From DASQZT01 sp035638575 (GTDB lineage Bacteria > Acidobacteriota > Terriglobia > Bryobacterales > Bryobacteraceae), in NCBI GenBank assembly GCA_035638575.1, contig DASQZT010000290.1:17043-81042 (forward strand): a stretch of 64,000 bases of DNA. Direction: 5' to 3'. How positions within the stretch are numbered: the first letter of the stretch is position 1; each line of letters opens with the position of its first letter. Positions 40,831-50,148 of the stretch are shown one piece after another. The notes under the pieces were generated by a model. It was not told the origin of the DNA. It searched no databases and saw only the letters and a list, made by a program, of their open reading frames with translations. The translations under genes were made by a program, and so were the position numbers.

Positions 40831-41181
40831 TTAACGCAGCTTCCTCTCCACGACTGAATACAGATCCTCTAACCGAAACGGCTTGCTGATGAACGCGGCG
40901 CTCTCGGGAAGCACCTCGGCTGTAATGTGCGCCGACATCAGGACGACGGCGATGGTAGGGCAGATCTGGATGATCCTTCTGACAAGCTCCGGCCCGCACA
41001 TCTCCGGCATGATGACATCGGATACCACCAAATCGAAGCACGGCGCTACGCTTGCAAGGTCCAATGCTTGCAGGGAACTGCCTGCCGAGTGGACATCATA
41101 ACCCCGGCCCGAAAGCGCCCTGGACACCAGACGTAAAACCGCAGGCTCGTCATCGACGACCAGTACCCTCGGCGTTGACAT
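40831..41181 (-). CDS. Single-domain CheY-like response regulator
   Basis: 116 residues, one receiver domain. Acidic pair D10/D11 (LVVDDEP), phosphoacceptor D55 (LVVSDVIMPEM), switch residue in VLMSAH and lysine in FISKPFRLEDLY. There is no output domain. It lies between the zwf operon and the giant secreted protein gene on the same strand, with no kinase gene nearby, so its partner is unknown. Confidence 0.85.
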   Translation of the reverse strand: MSTPRVLVVDDEPAVLRLVSRALSGRGYDVHSAGSSLQALDLASVAPCFDLVVSDVIMPEMCGPELVRRIIQICPTIAVVLMSAHITAEVLPESAAFISKPFRLEDLYSVVERKLR

Positions 41182-41306
41182 TCAGCCCCTCCGGCGCACC
41201 CGTGCTGGCCGTCAAGTATACATCCGGGGCGGCGCGGCCGTATAACCGCCTTGTACTGTTGCGTCCAGTTGCGCGGTGGGCGGAGCTGGGGTGGATTCCG
41301 CGTCCC

Positions 41307-44300
41307 CTACTGCGCGGTCCACGATCCCGCCGCCTGCCAGCCGGAATTGTTGGCGTCGGTGGAGTCGCGCGCGGCCGCGTAGATCACGCGGTTGCCCGCG
41401 AACGCCGCGGAGAAGCTGACGTTCAGCGTGAGCGTCAGTGTGTTGCCGCTGCCGGCGGCGGACGAGCCTGTGGCGTTCACCGTGCACTGGCTGTTGCTCG
41501 GACCGGGCGCCACGCCGCCCGATGCGTTCAACGCCATCCCCGGCGACAATGCCGTGCCCGCATCGTTCACCAGGTACAGCACGCCCACCGGGCGGCTGTA
41601 GGCCAGGTAGCACGCCTGGCGGCCGTCCAGAAAGTTGTTGATCAGGATGTCTACCACGCCCAGATCCTGGTAGCCTTTGGTGTCGCTGAAGGTGAATGTG
41701 AAGGTCTGGCTCGAGCCTGCGCCGCGCGCGGGATTCACGCCGCCCACCGAGGGAAAGGTCGTCGCGCCCGGCACTCCCCACGACCCCAAAGCCTGCCAGC
41801 CCGAATTGCCTCCCTCGAGATCGCGCGCCGCCAGGTACATCACCTTGTTGCCCGCGAACCCGGCGGAGAAACTCAGGTTCAACGTCAGGATCAGGCTGTT
41901 GCCGTTGCCCACCGCCGAGGAGCCCGCGCCGGTCACCGTGCACTGGCTGTTGCCGGCGCTTCCCGAGCCATTCAACGCCAGTCCCTGCTCCAATGCCAGG
42001 CCCGAATCGTCCACCGGGTACAGCACGCCCGCGGTTCGGCTGTAAGCCAGGTAGCAGGCCTGCCGGCCGTCGAGGAAATTGTTCATCAGAACGTCGACCA
42101 CATCCAGGTCCTGGTAACCGCGCGGGTCGGTGAAGGTGAATATCATGATCTGGCTCGATCCGCTTCCCGCCCCGGGGCTGACGCCGATGGCGGCCGTTCC
42201 GCCGCCCACCGCGATTGCGCCGGAGGCTCCGGCGATGGAGGCAGTCACCGTGTCCATGGCCGTGATGGTTTGGTTGCCGGCCGTGTTCAGCGTGGCGGAG
42301 AAGGTCCCGGTTCCCCCGGTCAGCGTGGTGTCGGCGGGCAACGTCGCCATCGCGTCGCTGCTGCTGAAATGCGCCGTGCCCGAGTACGCCGTCGCACCGT
42401 TGGCCGCATCCAGGGCCGTAACCGTGAAGTTGAATGGCGCGCCGGGAGTGGCCGAAGCCGGCGCGGCGACCGCAAAGTGGGTCGGCAGCCCGCCCGTGAC
42501 CACGATGCTGGCGGACACTCCTGTGATCGAGGCAGTCACCGTATCCGTCGCGGTGATGGTCTGGCTGCCGGCGGTGGACAGTGTCGCCGAAAAGATCCCC
42601 GTCCCGTTGGTCAGAGTCGCATTGGGCGGCAGGATCGCCGCGCCGTCGCTGCTGCCGAAGTGCACCGTTCCGGTGTAGCCCGGGACCGTGTTGCTGAACG
42701 GATCCTGCGCCGTCACCGTCACGTTGAACGCCACTCCGTGGACTTCGGGCGATGGGGCCGCGACTCTCAGGCGCGTGGCGGCCGCGGCGCCGACGGCAAT
42801 CGCTGTGGATGTGCCCGCGATCGAGGAAGTGGCCGTATCGGTCGCGGTGATCGTCTGGTTCCCCGCTGTCTTCAGGGTGGCCGGGAAGGTGCCGGTTCCG
42901 TTGGTCAGAGCCGTGTTGGCGGGCAGGGTTGCCGCGAGATCGCTGCTGGCGAAGTGCGGGGCGCCGGTGTAACCGGTCACCGCGGCGTTGTTCGCATCGA
43001 GCGCCGTCACCGTGAAGTTGAACGCCACGCCGGCGGTAGCCGTAGCCTGCGCCGTCACCGAGAAATGCGTGGCCAGCAGGGCGCCCACCGCGATGGTGGA
43101 TGTCCCGGTGATGGAAGCCCCCACCGTGTCGGTCGCGGTGATGGTCTGGCTGCCGGCGGCCCGCAGCGTCGCCGGGAAGGTCCCGGTTCCGTTGGTCAGG
43201 GCCGCGTCGGCGGGCAGCGTTGCGGTGGAGTCGCTGCTGGTGAAGTGCACCGCGCCGGCGTAAGTGGTGGCGGTGTTGTTGAACTGGTCCTGCGCCGTGA
43301 CGCTGAAGTTGAACGTGGTTCCGGGAGCGGCCGCTACCGGCGCCGTAACCTTGAGATGTGTGGCCGCCGTGGCGCTCACGGCGATGGAGCCGGATGTGCC
43401 CGCGATGGTCGCCGTGACCGTGTCGGTAGCGGCGATGGTCTGGTTCCCCGCTGCTTTCAGGGTGGCCGCGAAGGTGCCGGCGCCGTTGGTCAGAGCGGTG
43501 TCGGCGGGCAGGGTCGCCGCGGTATCGCTGCTGCTAAAGTGCGCCGTGCCGGTGTAGCCCGTGGCCGTGTTGTTGAATTGATCCAGCGCCGTCACCGTGA
43601 AGTTGAGCGCCGATCCGGCCGTCGCGGTTGCCGGCGCAACTACCTTGAAGTGTGTGGCCGGCCCGCCGCCCACGGCTATCGCGCCGGATGTGCCGGTGAT
43701 CGAGGCAGTCGCCGTATCGGTCGCGGTGACGGTCTGGTTTCCGCCGGTCTGGAAGGTAGTCTGGAAACCGCCGGCGCCGTTGGTCAAGGGGCTGTTGGCG
43801 GGCAGGATCGCCGCCGAGTCGCTGCTCGAAAAGCGCACGCTTCCCGCGTAGCTCGGGGCCGTGTTGTTGAACGCATCCAGCGCCGTCACCGTGAAGGTGA
43901 GCGCCGCTCCGGCGGTGGCCGTGGCCGCCGCGGCAACCTTCAGGTGTGTGGCCGCCGCCGCACTCACCCCGATCGCGCCGGATATGCCGGTGATCGAGGC
44001 GCTCGCCGTATCGGTCGCCGTGACGGTCTGGTTTCCGGCCGTCTTCAGCGTGGCCTGTACGCTCCCGGTGCCGTGGGTCAGGGTGGTGTCGGCGGGCAGC
44101 GCTGCCGCCGAATCGGTGCTGGTAAAGTGCACGATGCCGCTGTAGCTGAGCACCGTGGCGTTGTTGGTATCGAGCGCGGTCACCGTGACCGTGAGCGCCA
44201 CGCCCGCGGTTGCCGAAGCCGGCGCGGTCACCGTGAAGTGAGTGGCCGGCAACACCACTACCGAGACGCTGGTGGCTCCGGTGATGGAGGCAGTCGCCGT

Positions 44301-46670
44301 GTCGGTCGCCGTGATGGTCTGGCTGCCGACAGTCGTCAAGGTCGCCGGAAATGTTCCCGTCCCCCTGGTCAAAGTGGCGTCTGCCGGCAGGTTTGCCGTG
44401 GGGTCGCCGCTGCTGAAGTGCACCGTTCCCGTGTAGAGCGGGACCGTGTTGCTGAATGCATCCTGCGCCGTCACCGTGAAGTTGAATGCCGATCCGGAGG
44501 TGGCCAGCGAGGGCGCGGCCACGTTCAGGTGTGTAGCCGCCGCGGGGTCTACGACCGTCGCATTGGAGGTTCCGGTGATCGAGGAAATCACCGTATCGGT
44601 CGCCGTGATGGTCTGGCTCCCGGCCGTCTTCAGGGTAGCCGAAACATTCCCGGTGCCGTTGGTAAGCGTGGTGTTGGCGGGCAGGACAGCCGTGGCATCG
44701 CTGCTGGTAAAATGCACCGTGCCGTTGTAGCCGGTCACCTGAGAATTGGCCATATCCACCACCGTCACCGTGAGGCTGGACGCCGTCCCCGCGTTGGCCA
44801 TCGCCGGTGCGGACACCAGAATGTGGACCCCCGACAGCACCGCCACGTTGATGCCGGACGAAGTCCCCGTGATCGAGGAGTTGGCTTGATCCGTCGCTGT
44901 GAGAGTGCTCGGTATGGGGAAGCCGCGCAGTCCGTTGGCCGTGCTTGCCGTCGGGAGCGTGACCGTAAAGGTTCCGGTTCCGTTGGTCAAGGCAGTGTCG
45001 GCGGGCAGCGTTGCCAGGGAATCGCTGCTGGTGAAGTGCACCGTGCCGGTGTAGGCGGTCGAAGCGTGGTTGTTGGCATCCAACGCCGTCACCGTGAAGG
45101 CGAACGGCACTCCGGCGATTACCGAGCCGGGCGCTGCCACCAGGAAGTGGGTGACCGGCAAGCCCACCGCGATGCCGCTGGATATCCCCGCGATAGAGGC
45201 GGCCACCGTGTCGGTCGCGGTGATGGTCTGGCTGGCGGTGGTGTTCAGGGTAGCCGGGAAGGTGCCGGTTCCGTTCGTGAGTTGGGTGTTCGCGGGAAGG
45301 ACCGCGGCGCTGTCGCTGCTGGTGAAGTGCACGGTTCCCGTGTAGCCGGCCACCGGGTTGTTGCCGGCATCCAGCGCCGTGACCGTGAAGTTGATGGGCG
45401 TGCCGGCGGCGGCCGACGCCGGCGCGGAGACCGTGAAGTGCGTGGCCACGGGCTGGGTGAACACCCACGCGGCGCCGTTGACGCTGTTGTCGTTGGGTCC
45501 GCCCACGATCGCCGTGCTCGCGTCGGCGGAAATGGCGGCGGAATAGCCCTGGCTTGCCGCGCCCACCGCGCCGCTGCCCGTCAGCTTACCGGCCGGCTGG
45601 CTCCACACACCGTTGGACCGGATGAAGACCCACGCCGCTCCCGCCATCGAATTGTCGTCCGATCCGCCCACCACCGCTGTGTTGCCGTCCGCGGACAGCG
45701 AGACGGCGCGGCCTTGCCTCGCCAGGCCCGCTGCTCCGCTGCCGGTCAACTTGGCGCCCTGTTGGCTCCAGACACCGCCGCTCCTGGTGAAGACCCACGC
45801 GGCGCCTGCATTGGCGCTGTCGCCGTCTCCCCCCAGAATGGCCGTGTTGCCGTCCGCGGACAGCGAGACGGAGACACCCTGATATATGAAGAAGCCCACC
45901 GCGCCGCCGCCTGTCAGCTTGCTGCCTTGCTGGCTCCACACTCCGTTGCTGAGCGTGAAGATCCAGGCGGCGCCCAGACCGTTGTTGTCGGACTGCCCTC
46001 CGATTATGGCCGTGTTCCCGTCCCCGGAGAGCGCCACGGACAAGCCTTGCGACGCCGCGCCCGTGGCGCCGCTGCCCACCAGCTTGCTGCCTTGCTGGCT
46101 CCACACTCCGTTGCTCCGCGTGAAAATCCACGCGGCGCCCGCCCCGGTATTGTCCTCGAATCCGCCCACGATGGCCGTGTTGCCGTCGGCCGATAAGGAG
46201 ACCGCATGCCCTTGTTGTGCCATGCCGGTGGCGCCGCTGCCCACCAGCTTGCTGCCCTGCTGGCCCCAGACTCCGTTGGCTCGCGTGAAGATCCATGCGG
46301 CGCCCACTCCGCCGTTGTCCCCGCCTCCGCCCACGATGGCCGTGCTCCCGTCCGCCGATAGGGCGACGCCGTTTCCCTCGGCAACGGGCGTGCCCACGGA
46401 CCCGGCGCCGACGAGCTTGCTTTGCTGGGTCCACACGCCGCTGGTCCGCGTGAAGACCCATGCGGCTCCCAGCCCGGCATTGTCGCCCTCTCCACCGGCG
46501 ATCGCCGTGTTCCCGTCCGCGGACAATGCGACCGAGAAGCCCTGGTTGACATTGTTTACGCCCACAGCCCCGGTGCCGGCGAGCTTCGCGCCTTGCTGCA
46601 CGAACTGCGCCCGGCCGCACGGGACCATGGCGGAGAAAAGCACGGCGAGGATAATTCCGTTTCGTGACAT
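41307..46670 (-). CDS. Giant secreted protein: seven-blade propeller, 11 Ig-like repeats, duplicated C-terminal domain
   Basis: 1787 residues from the ATG at 46670 with signal peptide (ILAVLFSAMVPCGRAQ). Residues about 20-405: seven FG-GAP-like repeats of about 55 residues, each with QQGSKLVGSGA ... VALSADGNTAIVGG ... GAAWIFTRSNGVWS. Then 11 Ig/filamin-like repeats of 95-105 residues (ATHFTVSAPASAAAG, FNFTVTALDANNN, GYTGTVHFTSSD, LTNGTGTFPATL, SQTITATDT). The C terminus has two copies of a roughly 125-residue domain with GYQDLxVVDxLxNNFLDGRQ then ACYLAYSR. Probably a large adhesin or surface matrix protein; domain order matches the neighbouring paralogue. No cell-wall anchor or sorting signal was recognised. 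Confidence 0.82.
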   Translation of the reverse strand: MSRNGIILAVLFSAMVPCGRAQFVQQGAKLAGTGAVGVNNVNQGFSVALSADGNTAIAGGEGDNAGLGAAWVFTRTSGVWTQQSKLVGAGSVGTPVAEGNGVALSADGSTAIVGGGGDNGGVGAAWIFTRANGVWGQQGSKLVGSGATGMAQQGHAVSLSADGNTAIVGGFEDNTGAGAAWIFTRSNGVWSQQGSKLVGSGATGAASQGLSVALSGDGNTAIIGGQSDNNGLGAAWIFTLSNGVWSQQGSKLTGGGAVGFFIYQGVSVSLSADGNTAILGGDGDSANAGAAWVFTRSGGVWSQQGAKLTGSGAAGLARQGRAVSLSADGNTAVVGGSDDNSMAGAAWVFIRSNGVWSQPAGKLTGSGAVGAASQGYSAAISADASTAIVGGPNDNSVNGAAWVFTQPVATHFTVSAPASAAAGTPINFTVTALDAGNNPVAGYTGTVHFTSSDSAAVLPANTQLTNGTGTFPATLNTTASQTITATDTVAASIAGISSGIAVGLPVTHFLVAAPGSVIAGVPFAFTVTALDANNHASTAYTGTVHFTSSDSLATLPADTALTNGTGTFTVTLPTASTANGLRGFPIPSTLTATDQANSSITGTSSGINVAVLSGVHILVSAPAMANAGTASSLTVTVVDMANSQVTGYNGTVHFTSSDATAVLPANTTLTNGTGNVSATLKTAGSQTITATDTVISSITGTSNATVVDPAAATHLNVAAPSLATSGSAFNFTVTAQDAFSNTVPLYTGTVHFSSGDPTANLPADATLTRGTGTFPATLTTVGSQTITATDTATASITGATSVSVVVLPATHFTVTAPASATAGVALTVTVTALDTNNATVLSYSGIVHFTSTDSAAALPADTTLTHGTGSVQATLKTAGNQTVTATDTASASITGISGAIGVSAAAATHLKVAAAATATAGAALTFTVTALDAFNNTAPSYAGSVRFSSSDSAAILPANSPLTNGAGGFQTTFQTGGNQTVTATDTATASITGTSGAIAVGGGPATHFKVVAPATATAGSALNFTVTALDQFNNTATGYTGTAHFSSSDTAATLPADTALTNGAGTFAATLKAAGNQTIAATDTVTATIAGTSGSIAVSATAATHLKVTAPVAAAPGTTFNFSVTAQDQFNNTATTYAGAVHFTSSDSTATLPADAALTNGTGTFPATLRAAGSQTITATDTVGASITGTSTIAVGALLATHFSVTAQATATAGVAFNFTVTALDANNAAVTGYTGAPHFASSDLAATLPANTALTNGTGTFPATLKTAGNQTITATDTATSSIAGTSTAIAVGAAAATRLRVAAPSPEVHGVAFNVTVTAQDPFSNTVPGYTGTVHFGSSDGAAILPPNATLTNGTGIFSATLSTAGSQTITATDTVTASITGVSASIVVTGGLPTHFAVAAPASATPGAPFNFTVTALDAANGATAYSGTAHFSSSDAMATLPADTTLTGGTGTFSATLNTAGNQTITAMDTVTASIAGASGAIAVGGGTAAIGVSPGAGSGSSQIMIFTFTDPRGYQDLDVVDVLMNNFLDGRQACYLAYSRTAGVLYPVDDSGLALEQGLALNGSGSAGNSQCTVTGAGSSAVGNGNSLILTLNLSFSAGFAGNKVMYLAARDLEGGNSGWQALGSWGVPGATTFPSVGGVNPARGAGSSQTFTFTFSDTKGYQDLGVVDILINNFLDGRQACYLAYSRPVGVLYLVNDAGTALSPGMALNASGGVAPGPSNSQCTVNATGSSAAGSGNTLTLTLNVSFSAAFAGNRVIYAAARDSTDANNSGWQAAGSWTAQ
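42200..45452 (-). repeat. Eleven tandem in-frame repeats of about 290-300 bases
   Basis: Coding repeats of the Ig-like modules in the giant gene. They are in-frame, about 95-105 codons each, and show recurrent DNA motifs on the plus strand such as TGGTCTGGTT and GTGAAGTTGAA. High similarity between adjacent copies makes copy number prone to expansion or assembly collapse. Confidence 0.8.
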
Positions 46671-46851
46671 GTCGGTCCTTACTGGAAACTGGAAAAGCTT
46701 CCCGCCGAAAAGAGCGCGGACAGCAGAGGAGAGCACGCAACCGTGCCTAGCCGGACTAGTACCTCTTATTATCTTCTGAATTGCGGCGTGCCACAATCCC
46801 CACATCTGTAGGGGTCACGAAGGATGCTGCATAATTCGGGACACTGCATCG

Positions 46852-49278
46852 TTACTGCACGGTCCACGATCCCACCGACTGCCAGCCGGAATTGTTGGCG
46901 TCGGTCGAGTCGCGGGCTGCCGCGTAGATCACCCGGTTGCCGTCGAACGCCGCGGAGAAGCTCAGGTTGAGTGTGAGCGTGAGCGTGTTTCCGCTGCCCG
47001 TGGCCGACGAGCCCGCCAGGCTCACCGAGCACTGGCTGTTGGAGGGCCCCGCGCCCGTTCCGCTCAGCGCCACGCCCGGAAGCAATCCCGAGCCGTCGTC
47101 CTTTTCCAGGTACAGGGTGCCGGTCGGACGGCTGTATGCCAGGTAGCAGGCCTGCCGGCCGTCCAGGAAGGTGTTGACCAGAACGTTGACCACGCCCAGA
47201 TCCTGGTAGCCTTTGGTGTCGGTGAAGGTGAAGGTGAAGGTCTGGCTCAAGCCCGCGCCGCGTGCCGGGTTCACGCCGCCCACCGCCGGGAAGGTGGTGG
47301 CGCCCGGCACTCCCCACGTGCCCAGCGCCTGCCACCCCGAGTTGTTTCCTTGCAGATCGCGGGCCGCCATGTACGTTACCTTGTCGCCCGCAAACGCGGC
47401 GCTGAAGCTCAGGTTCAACGTCAAGGTCAGGGTGTTGCCGCTCCCGTTTGCGAAGCTGCCCGCGCCGGCCACCGCGCACTGGCTGTTGCTCGTGCTTCCC
47501 GAGCCGTTCAGCACCAGGCCCGGCAACAGCGCGGTGCCCGTATCGTTCACCAGGTAGAGCACGTTCAGCGCGCGGCTGTAGGCCAGGTAGCAGGCCTGCC
47601 GTCCGTCGAGGAAATTGTTGATCAGGACGTTGACTATATCCAGGTCCTGGTAGCCGCGCGCGTCGGTGAAGGTGAAGGTCATCACCTGCGTCGTGGCGTT
47701 GCCCGCTCCGGGGCCCACGCTGGTGGGGCTCGTCCCCACCACCGCAATCGCGCCGGAGTTCCCGGTGAGAGCGCCATTCGCCGTGTCGGTCGCGGTGATA
47801 GTCCGGGTGCCCGCCGTGTTCAGCGTCGTCGAAAACGTCGACGTTCCGTTGGTCAGTGCGGCGTTCGCCGGGAGCGCCGCCGCGGAGTCGCTGCTGGTGA
47901 AGTGCACCGTTCCCGCATAGCCGGTCACCAGGTTGTTATTGACGTCCAGCGCGGTGACCGTGAAATTGAAGGGCACCCCGACCGAGACCGAAGGAGGCGC
48001 CGACACCGCATAGTGGGTGGCCACCGGCTGCACGAATACCCACGCGGCTCCCACGTTGTTGTTATCGAGAATCCCACCCACGATCGCCGTGCTCCCGTCC
48101 GCCGAGAATGCGGCGCTGTAGCCGAACTCGGGGCTGGTGCCCGTCGCGCCGGTAGGCACCAGTTTGGCGCCTTGCTGAAGCCACGTTCCGTTGCTGCGCG
48201 TGAATACCCACGCCGCCCCGAAGTTGCTGTTGTCGCCATACCCGCCCATCAGCAGGGTGTTCCCGTCGCCCGAGAGCGCCACCGAAGCGCCTTCAAAGAC
48301 AAACGTGATGCTGCCGTTCGCGCCCGTGCCCGCCAGCTTGCCGCCCTGTTGGCTCCAGGTACCGTTGGACCTCGTGAAAATCCAGGCCGCGCCCGCGCCG
48401 CTGTTGTCCGCGGGCGCCCCGATAGCGGCCGTGTTTCCGTCCGAAGAGAGCGCCACCGACCAGCCCTCTTCCGCGGTGGACACGGCGCCGCTGCCGATCA
48501 GTTTCGAGCCTTGCTGCGTCCACACTCCGTTGCTGCGGACGAAGATCCACGCGGCGCCCGAGTTGGAATTGTCTCCCGGCCCGCCCAGGATGGCAGTATT
48601 GCCGTCGGCCGAGAGCGCCACCGACAGTCCTACCAGGGAATTGCCCGCCGCGTCGCTGGCCACCAGCTTTTTGCCCTGCTGGCCCCAGTTGCCGTTGCTG
48701 CGCGTAAAGACGAAAGCCGCTCCCGCGCTGTTGTCGCCGTAGCCGCCCACGATGGCGGTGTTGCCGTCGGCGGAGAGAGCCACCGAGTAACCTTGCTGTG
48801 CCGTTCCCGCGGCGTCGACGCCTGTCAGCTTGGTGCCCTGTTGGATCCACGGCGCCCCCCCGGCTGCGCCGCGCGTGTAAATCCACGCCGCGCCGATGCT
48901 GTTGTTGTCGTTCTGGCCGCCCACGATGGCCGTGTTGCCGTCGCCGGAAAGCGCCACGGCACTGCCTTGTTCCGCGCCGACGGTTCCGTTTACCGCCCCG
49001 CTGCCCACCAGCTTGGCGCCCTGCTGCGTCCACGTTCCGCTGGTGCGGCCGAAGATCCAGGCCGCTCCGATGTCGCCGTTATCCGCCCATCCCCCGACGA
49101 TGGCGGTGTTCCCGTCCGCGGACACGTCGACCGAATAGCCCTGGTTGATCCCGACATTGGTATTGACAGCGCCGCTCCCGACCAGCTTGGCGCCCTGCTG
49201 AACTAGCTGTGCCGGAGCACTGGGGATCAGAACCGAAAGGAAAACTGCGAACGGAAGAAGCCGTTTACGTAGACCCAT
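46852..49278 (-). CDS. Paralogous secreted protein: seven-blade propeller, one Ig-like repeat, duplicated C-terminal domain
   Basis: 808 residues. Signal peptide (RLLPFAVFLSVLIPSAPAQ). Seven propeller repeats (QQGAKLVGSGAVNTNVGINQ then VDVSADGNTAIVGG, and so on), a single Ig-like repeat (VATHYAVSAPPSVSVGVPFN in part), then two copies of the same C-terminal domain (RGYQDLDIVNVLINNFLDGR; KGYQDLGVVNVLVNTFLDGR). It is upstream of and on the same strand as the giant gene; the two share order and sequence throughout, differing mainly in the number of Ig repeats. A gene duplication followed by repeat expansion or loss is evident. Confidence 0.82.
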   Translation of the reverse strand: MGLRKRLLPFAVFLSVLIPSAPAQLVQQGAKLVGSGAVNTNVGINQGYSVDVSADGNTAIVGGWADNGDIGAAWIFGRTSGTWTQQGAKLVGSGAVNGTVGAEQGSAVALSGDGNTAIVGGQNDNNSIGAAWIYTRGAAGGAPWIQQGTKLTGVDAAGTAQQGYSVALSADGNTAIVGGYGDNSAGAAFVFTRSNGNWGQQGKKLVASDAAGNSLVGLSVALSADGNTAILGGPGDNSNSGAAWIFVRSNGVWTQQGSKLIGSGAVSTAEEGWSVALSSDGNTAAIGAPADNSGAGAAWIFTRSNGTWSQQGGKLAGTGANGSITFVFEGASVALSGDGNTLLMGGYGDNSNFGAAWVFTRSNGTWLQQGAKLVPTGATGTSPEFGYSAAFSADGSTAIVGGILDNNNVGAAWVFVQPVATHYAVSAPPSVSVGVPFNFTVTALDVNNNLVTGYAGTVHFTSSDSAAALPANAALTNGTSTFSTTLNTAGTRTITATDTANGALTGNSGAIAVVGTSPTSVGPGAGNATTQVMTFTFTDARGYQDLDIVNVLINNFLDGRQACYLAYSRALNVLYLVNDTGTALLPGLVLNGSGSTSNSQCAVAGAGSFANGSGNTLTLTLNLSFSAAFAGDKVTYMAARDLQGNNSGWQALGTWGVPGATTFPAVGGVNPARGAGLSQTFTFTFTDTKGYQDLGVVNVLVNTFLDGRQACYLAYSRPTGTLYLEKDDGSGLLPGVALSGTGAGPSNSQCSVSLAGSSATGSGNTLTLTLNLSFSAAFDGNRVIYAAARDSTDANNSGWQSVGSWTVQ

Positions 49279-49424
49279 GATTGCTCCTGAAGAAGCTCGA
49301 TAAGCGGATCGCCGAAGGGGCGTGCGCTGACCGGAGTATCCCGCAAGACCCGCCGGTGGCGCAAGGGGCGCTGGTGCTCCGATCTGGATTCCGGCGGCGG
49401 CGATTTGCTAAAATGAGATTCTGT

Positions 49425-49498
49425 TGGGACGTCGTCTAACGGTAAGACTGCAGACTCTGGATCTGCGTATCGGGGTTCGAATCCCTGCGTCCCAGCCA
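49425..49498 (+). tRNA. tRNA-Gln (anticodon CTG)
   Basis: Acceptor stem TGGGACG/CGTCCCA, anticodon stem GCAGA/TCTGC with loop CTCTGGA (anticodon CTG), T-arm CGGGG-TTCGAAT-CCCTG, discriminator G and encoded CCA (49496-49498). It reads CAG codons. Confidence 0.95.
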
Positions 49499-49598
49499 CT
49501 CAATTCAGCAGTTGCTGAAATTCCTGAAAACCTGAATCGACACCGTGTTGCGGCTGTATGGAATGCGCCGTGATTTCGGTATTCTGTAGAGAGACGCG

Positions 49599-49889
49599 AT
49601 GTCGTTGGTGTTCGAATGGGACCCACCGAAAGCCCGATCAAACTACAGGAAGCACGGCATAAGCTTTGCCGAGGCGGTCTCGGTGTTCAGCAATCCGCTG
49701 GCGCGGATTTTCCCGGACGAGGAGCACTCCGCGGGAGAATCCCGCGAGATCATCATTGGACATTCCGCGGCGAGGCGCCTCTTGCTGGTTTGCTTTTCGG
49801 AGCCGGAGGCGGACCGCATTCGCATCATCGGCGCTCGCCGCGCCACGAGAGTAGAGCAGCACGATTATGAAGAAGACGTCGCAAAGTAA
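49599..49889 (+). CDS. BrnT-family toxin
   Basis: 96 residues. Begins FEWDPPKARSNYRKHGISFA, which contains the family signature F.WD..K...N..KHGV.F.EA, then DEEHSAGESREIIIGHSAAR and a C-terminal RRATRVEQHDYEE. BrnT toxins are RelE-fold ribonucleases. It lies about 100 bases downstream of tRNA-Gln and overlaps its partner by 23 bases, the usual toxin-first order of this family. Confidence 0.88.
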   Translation: MSLVFEWDPPKARSNYRKHGISFAEAVSVFSNPLARIFPDEEHSAGESREIIIGHSAARRLLLVCFSEPEADRIRIIGARRATRVEQHDYEEDVAK

Positions 49890-50133
49890 GCTCAACGCGA
49901 AACGAGCCAGCGGACTTCGGCCCGAGTACCATTTCGATTACACAAAAGCCAAGCCGAACCGATTCGCCCGCCGTGCCCGGCCGGGATCGGTGGCTGTCCT
50001 GCTGGAACCGGACGTGGCGCGCGTGTTCAAGAGCGCGGAGTCCGTAAACGCTGTCCTGCGCGCGTTAATGGCCACGATGCCAGGTCGTCGCGCACTGGCG
50101 ATCAACCGCGCCGAGAAGCTGCGATTCCAGTAG
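49867..50133 (+). CDS. Antitoxin partner of BrnT
   Basis: 88 residues overlapping the toxin gene. Contains SGLRPEYHFDYTKAKPNRFA then VAVLLEPDVARVFKSAESVN and AVLRALM, an arrangement typical of BrnA/CopG-like or other ribbon-helix-helix antitoxins (basic linker, then beta strand with V.L...V...F, then helices). Role as antitoxin is assigned from structure and gene order. Confidence 0.75.
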   Translation: MKKTSQSKLNAKRASGLRPEYHFDYTKAKPNRFARRARPGSVAVLLEPDVARVFKSAESVNAVLRALMATMPGRRALAINRAEKLRFQ

Positions 50134-50148
50134 CCGCCCCGCCCTCTC

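Noticed and set aside
42200..45452. Regular repeats resembling a CRISPR array or satellite DNA
   Set aside because: The units are about 290-300 bases, in-frame and encode Ig-like modules; there are no short identical repeats with unique spacers.
41052..46196. Very long plus-strand open frame (1714 codons)
   Set aside because: It is antisense to the giant repeat gene, rich in Arg/Gly/His with no domain, and reflects the high-GC codon pattern of the opposite strand.
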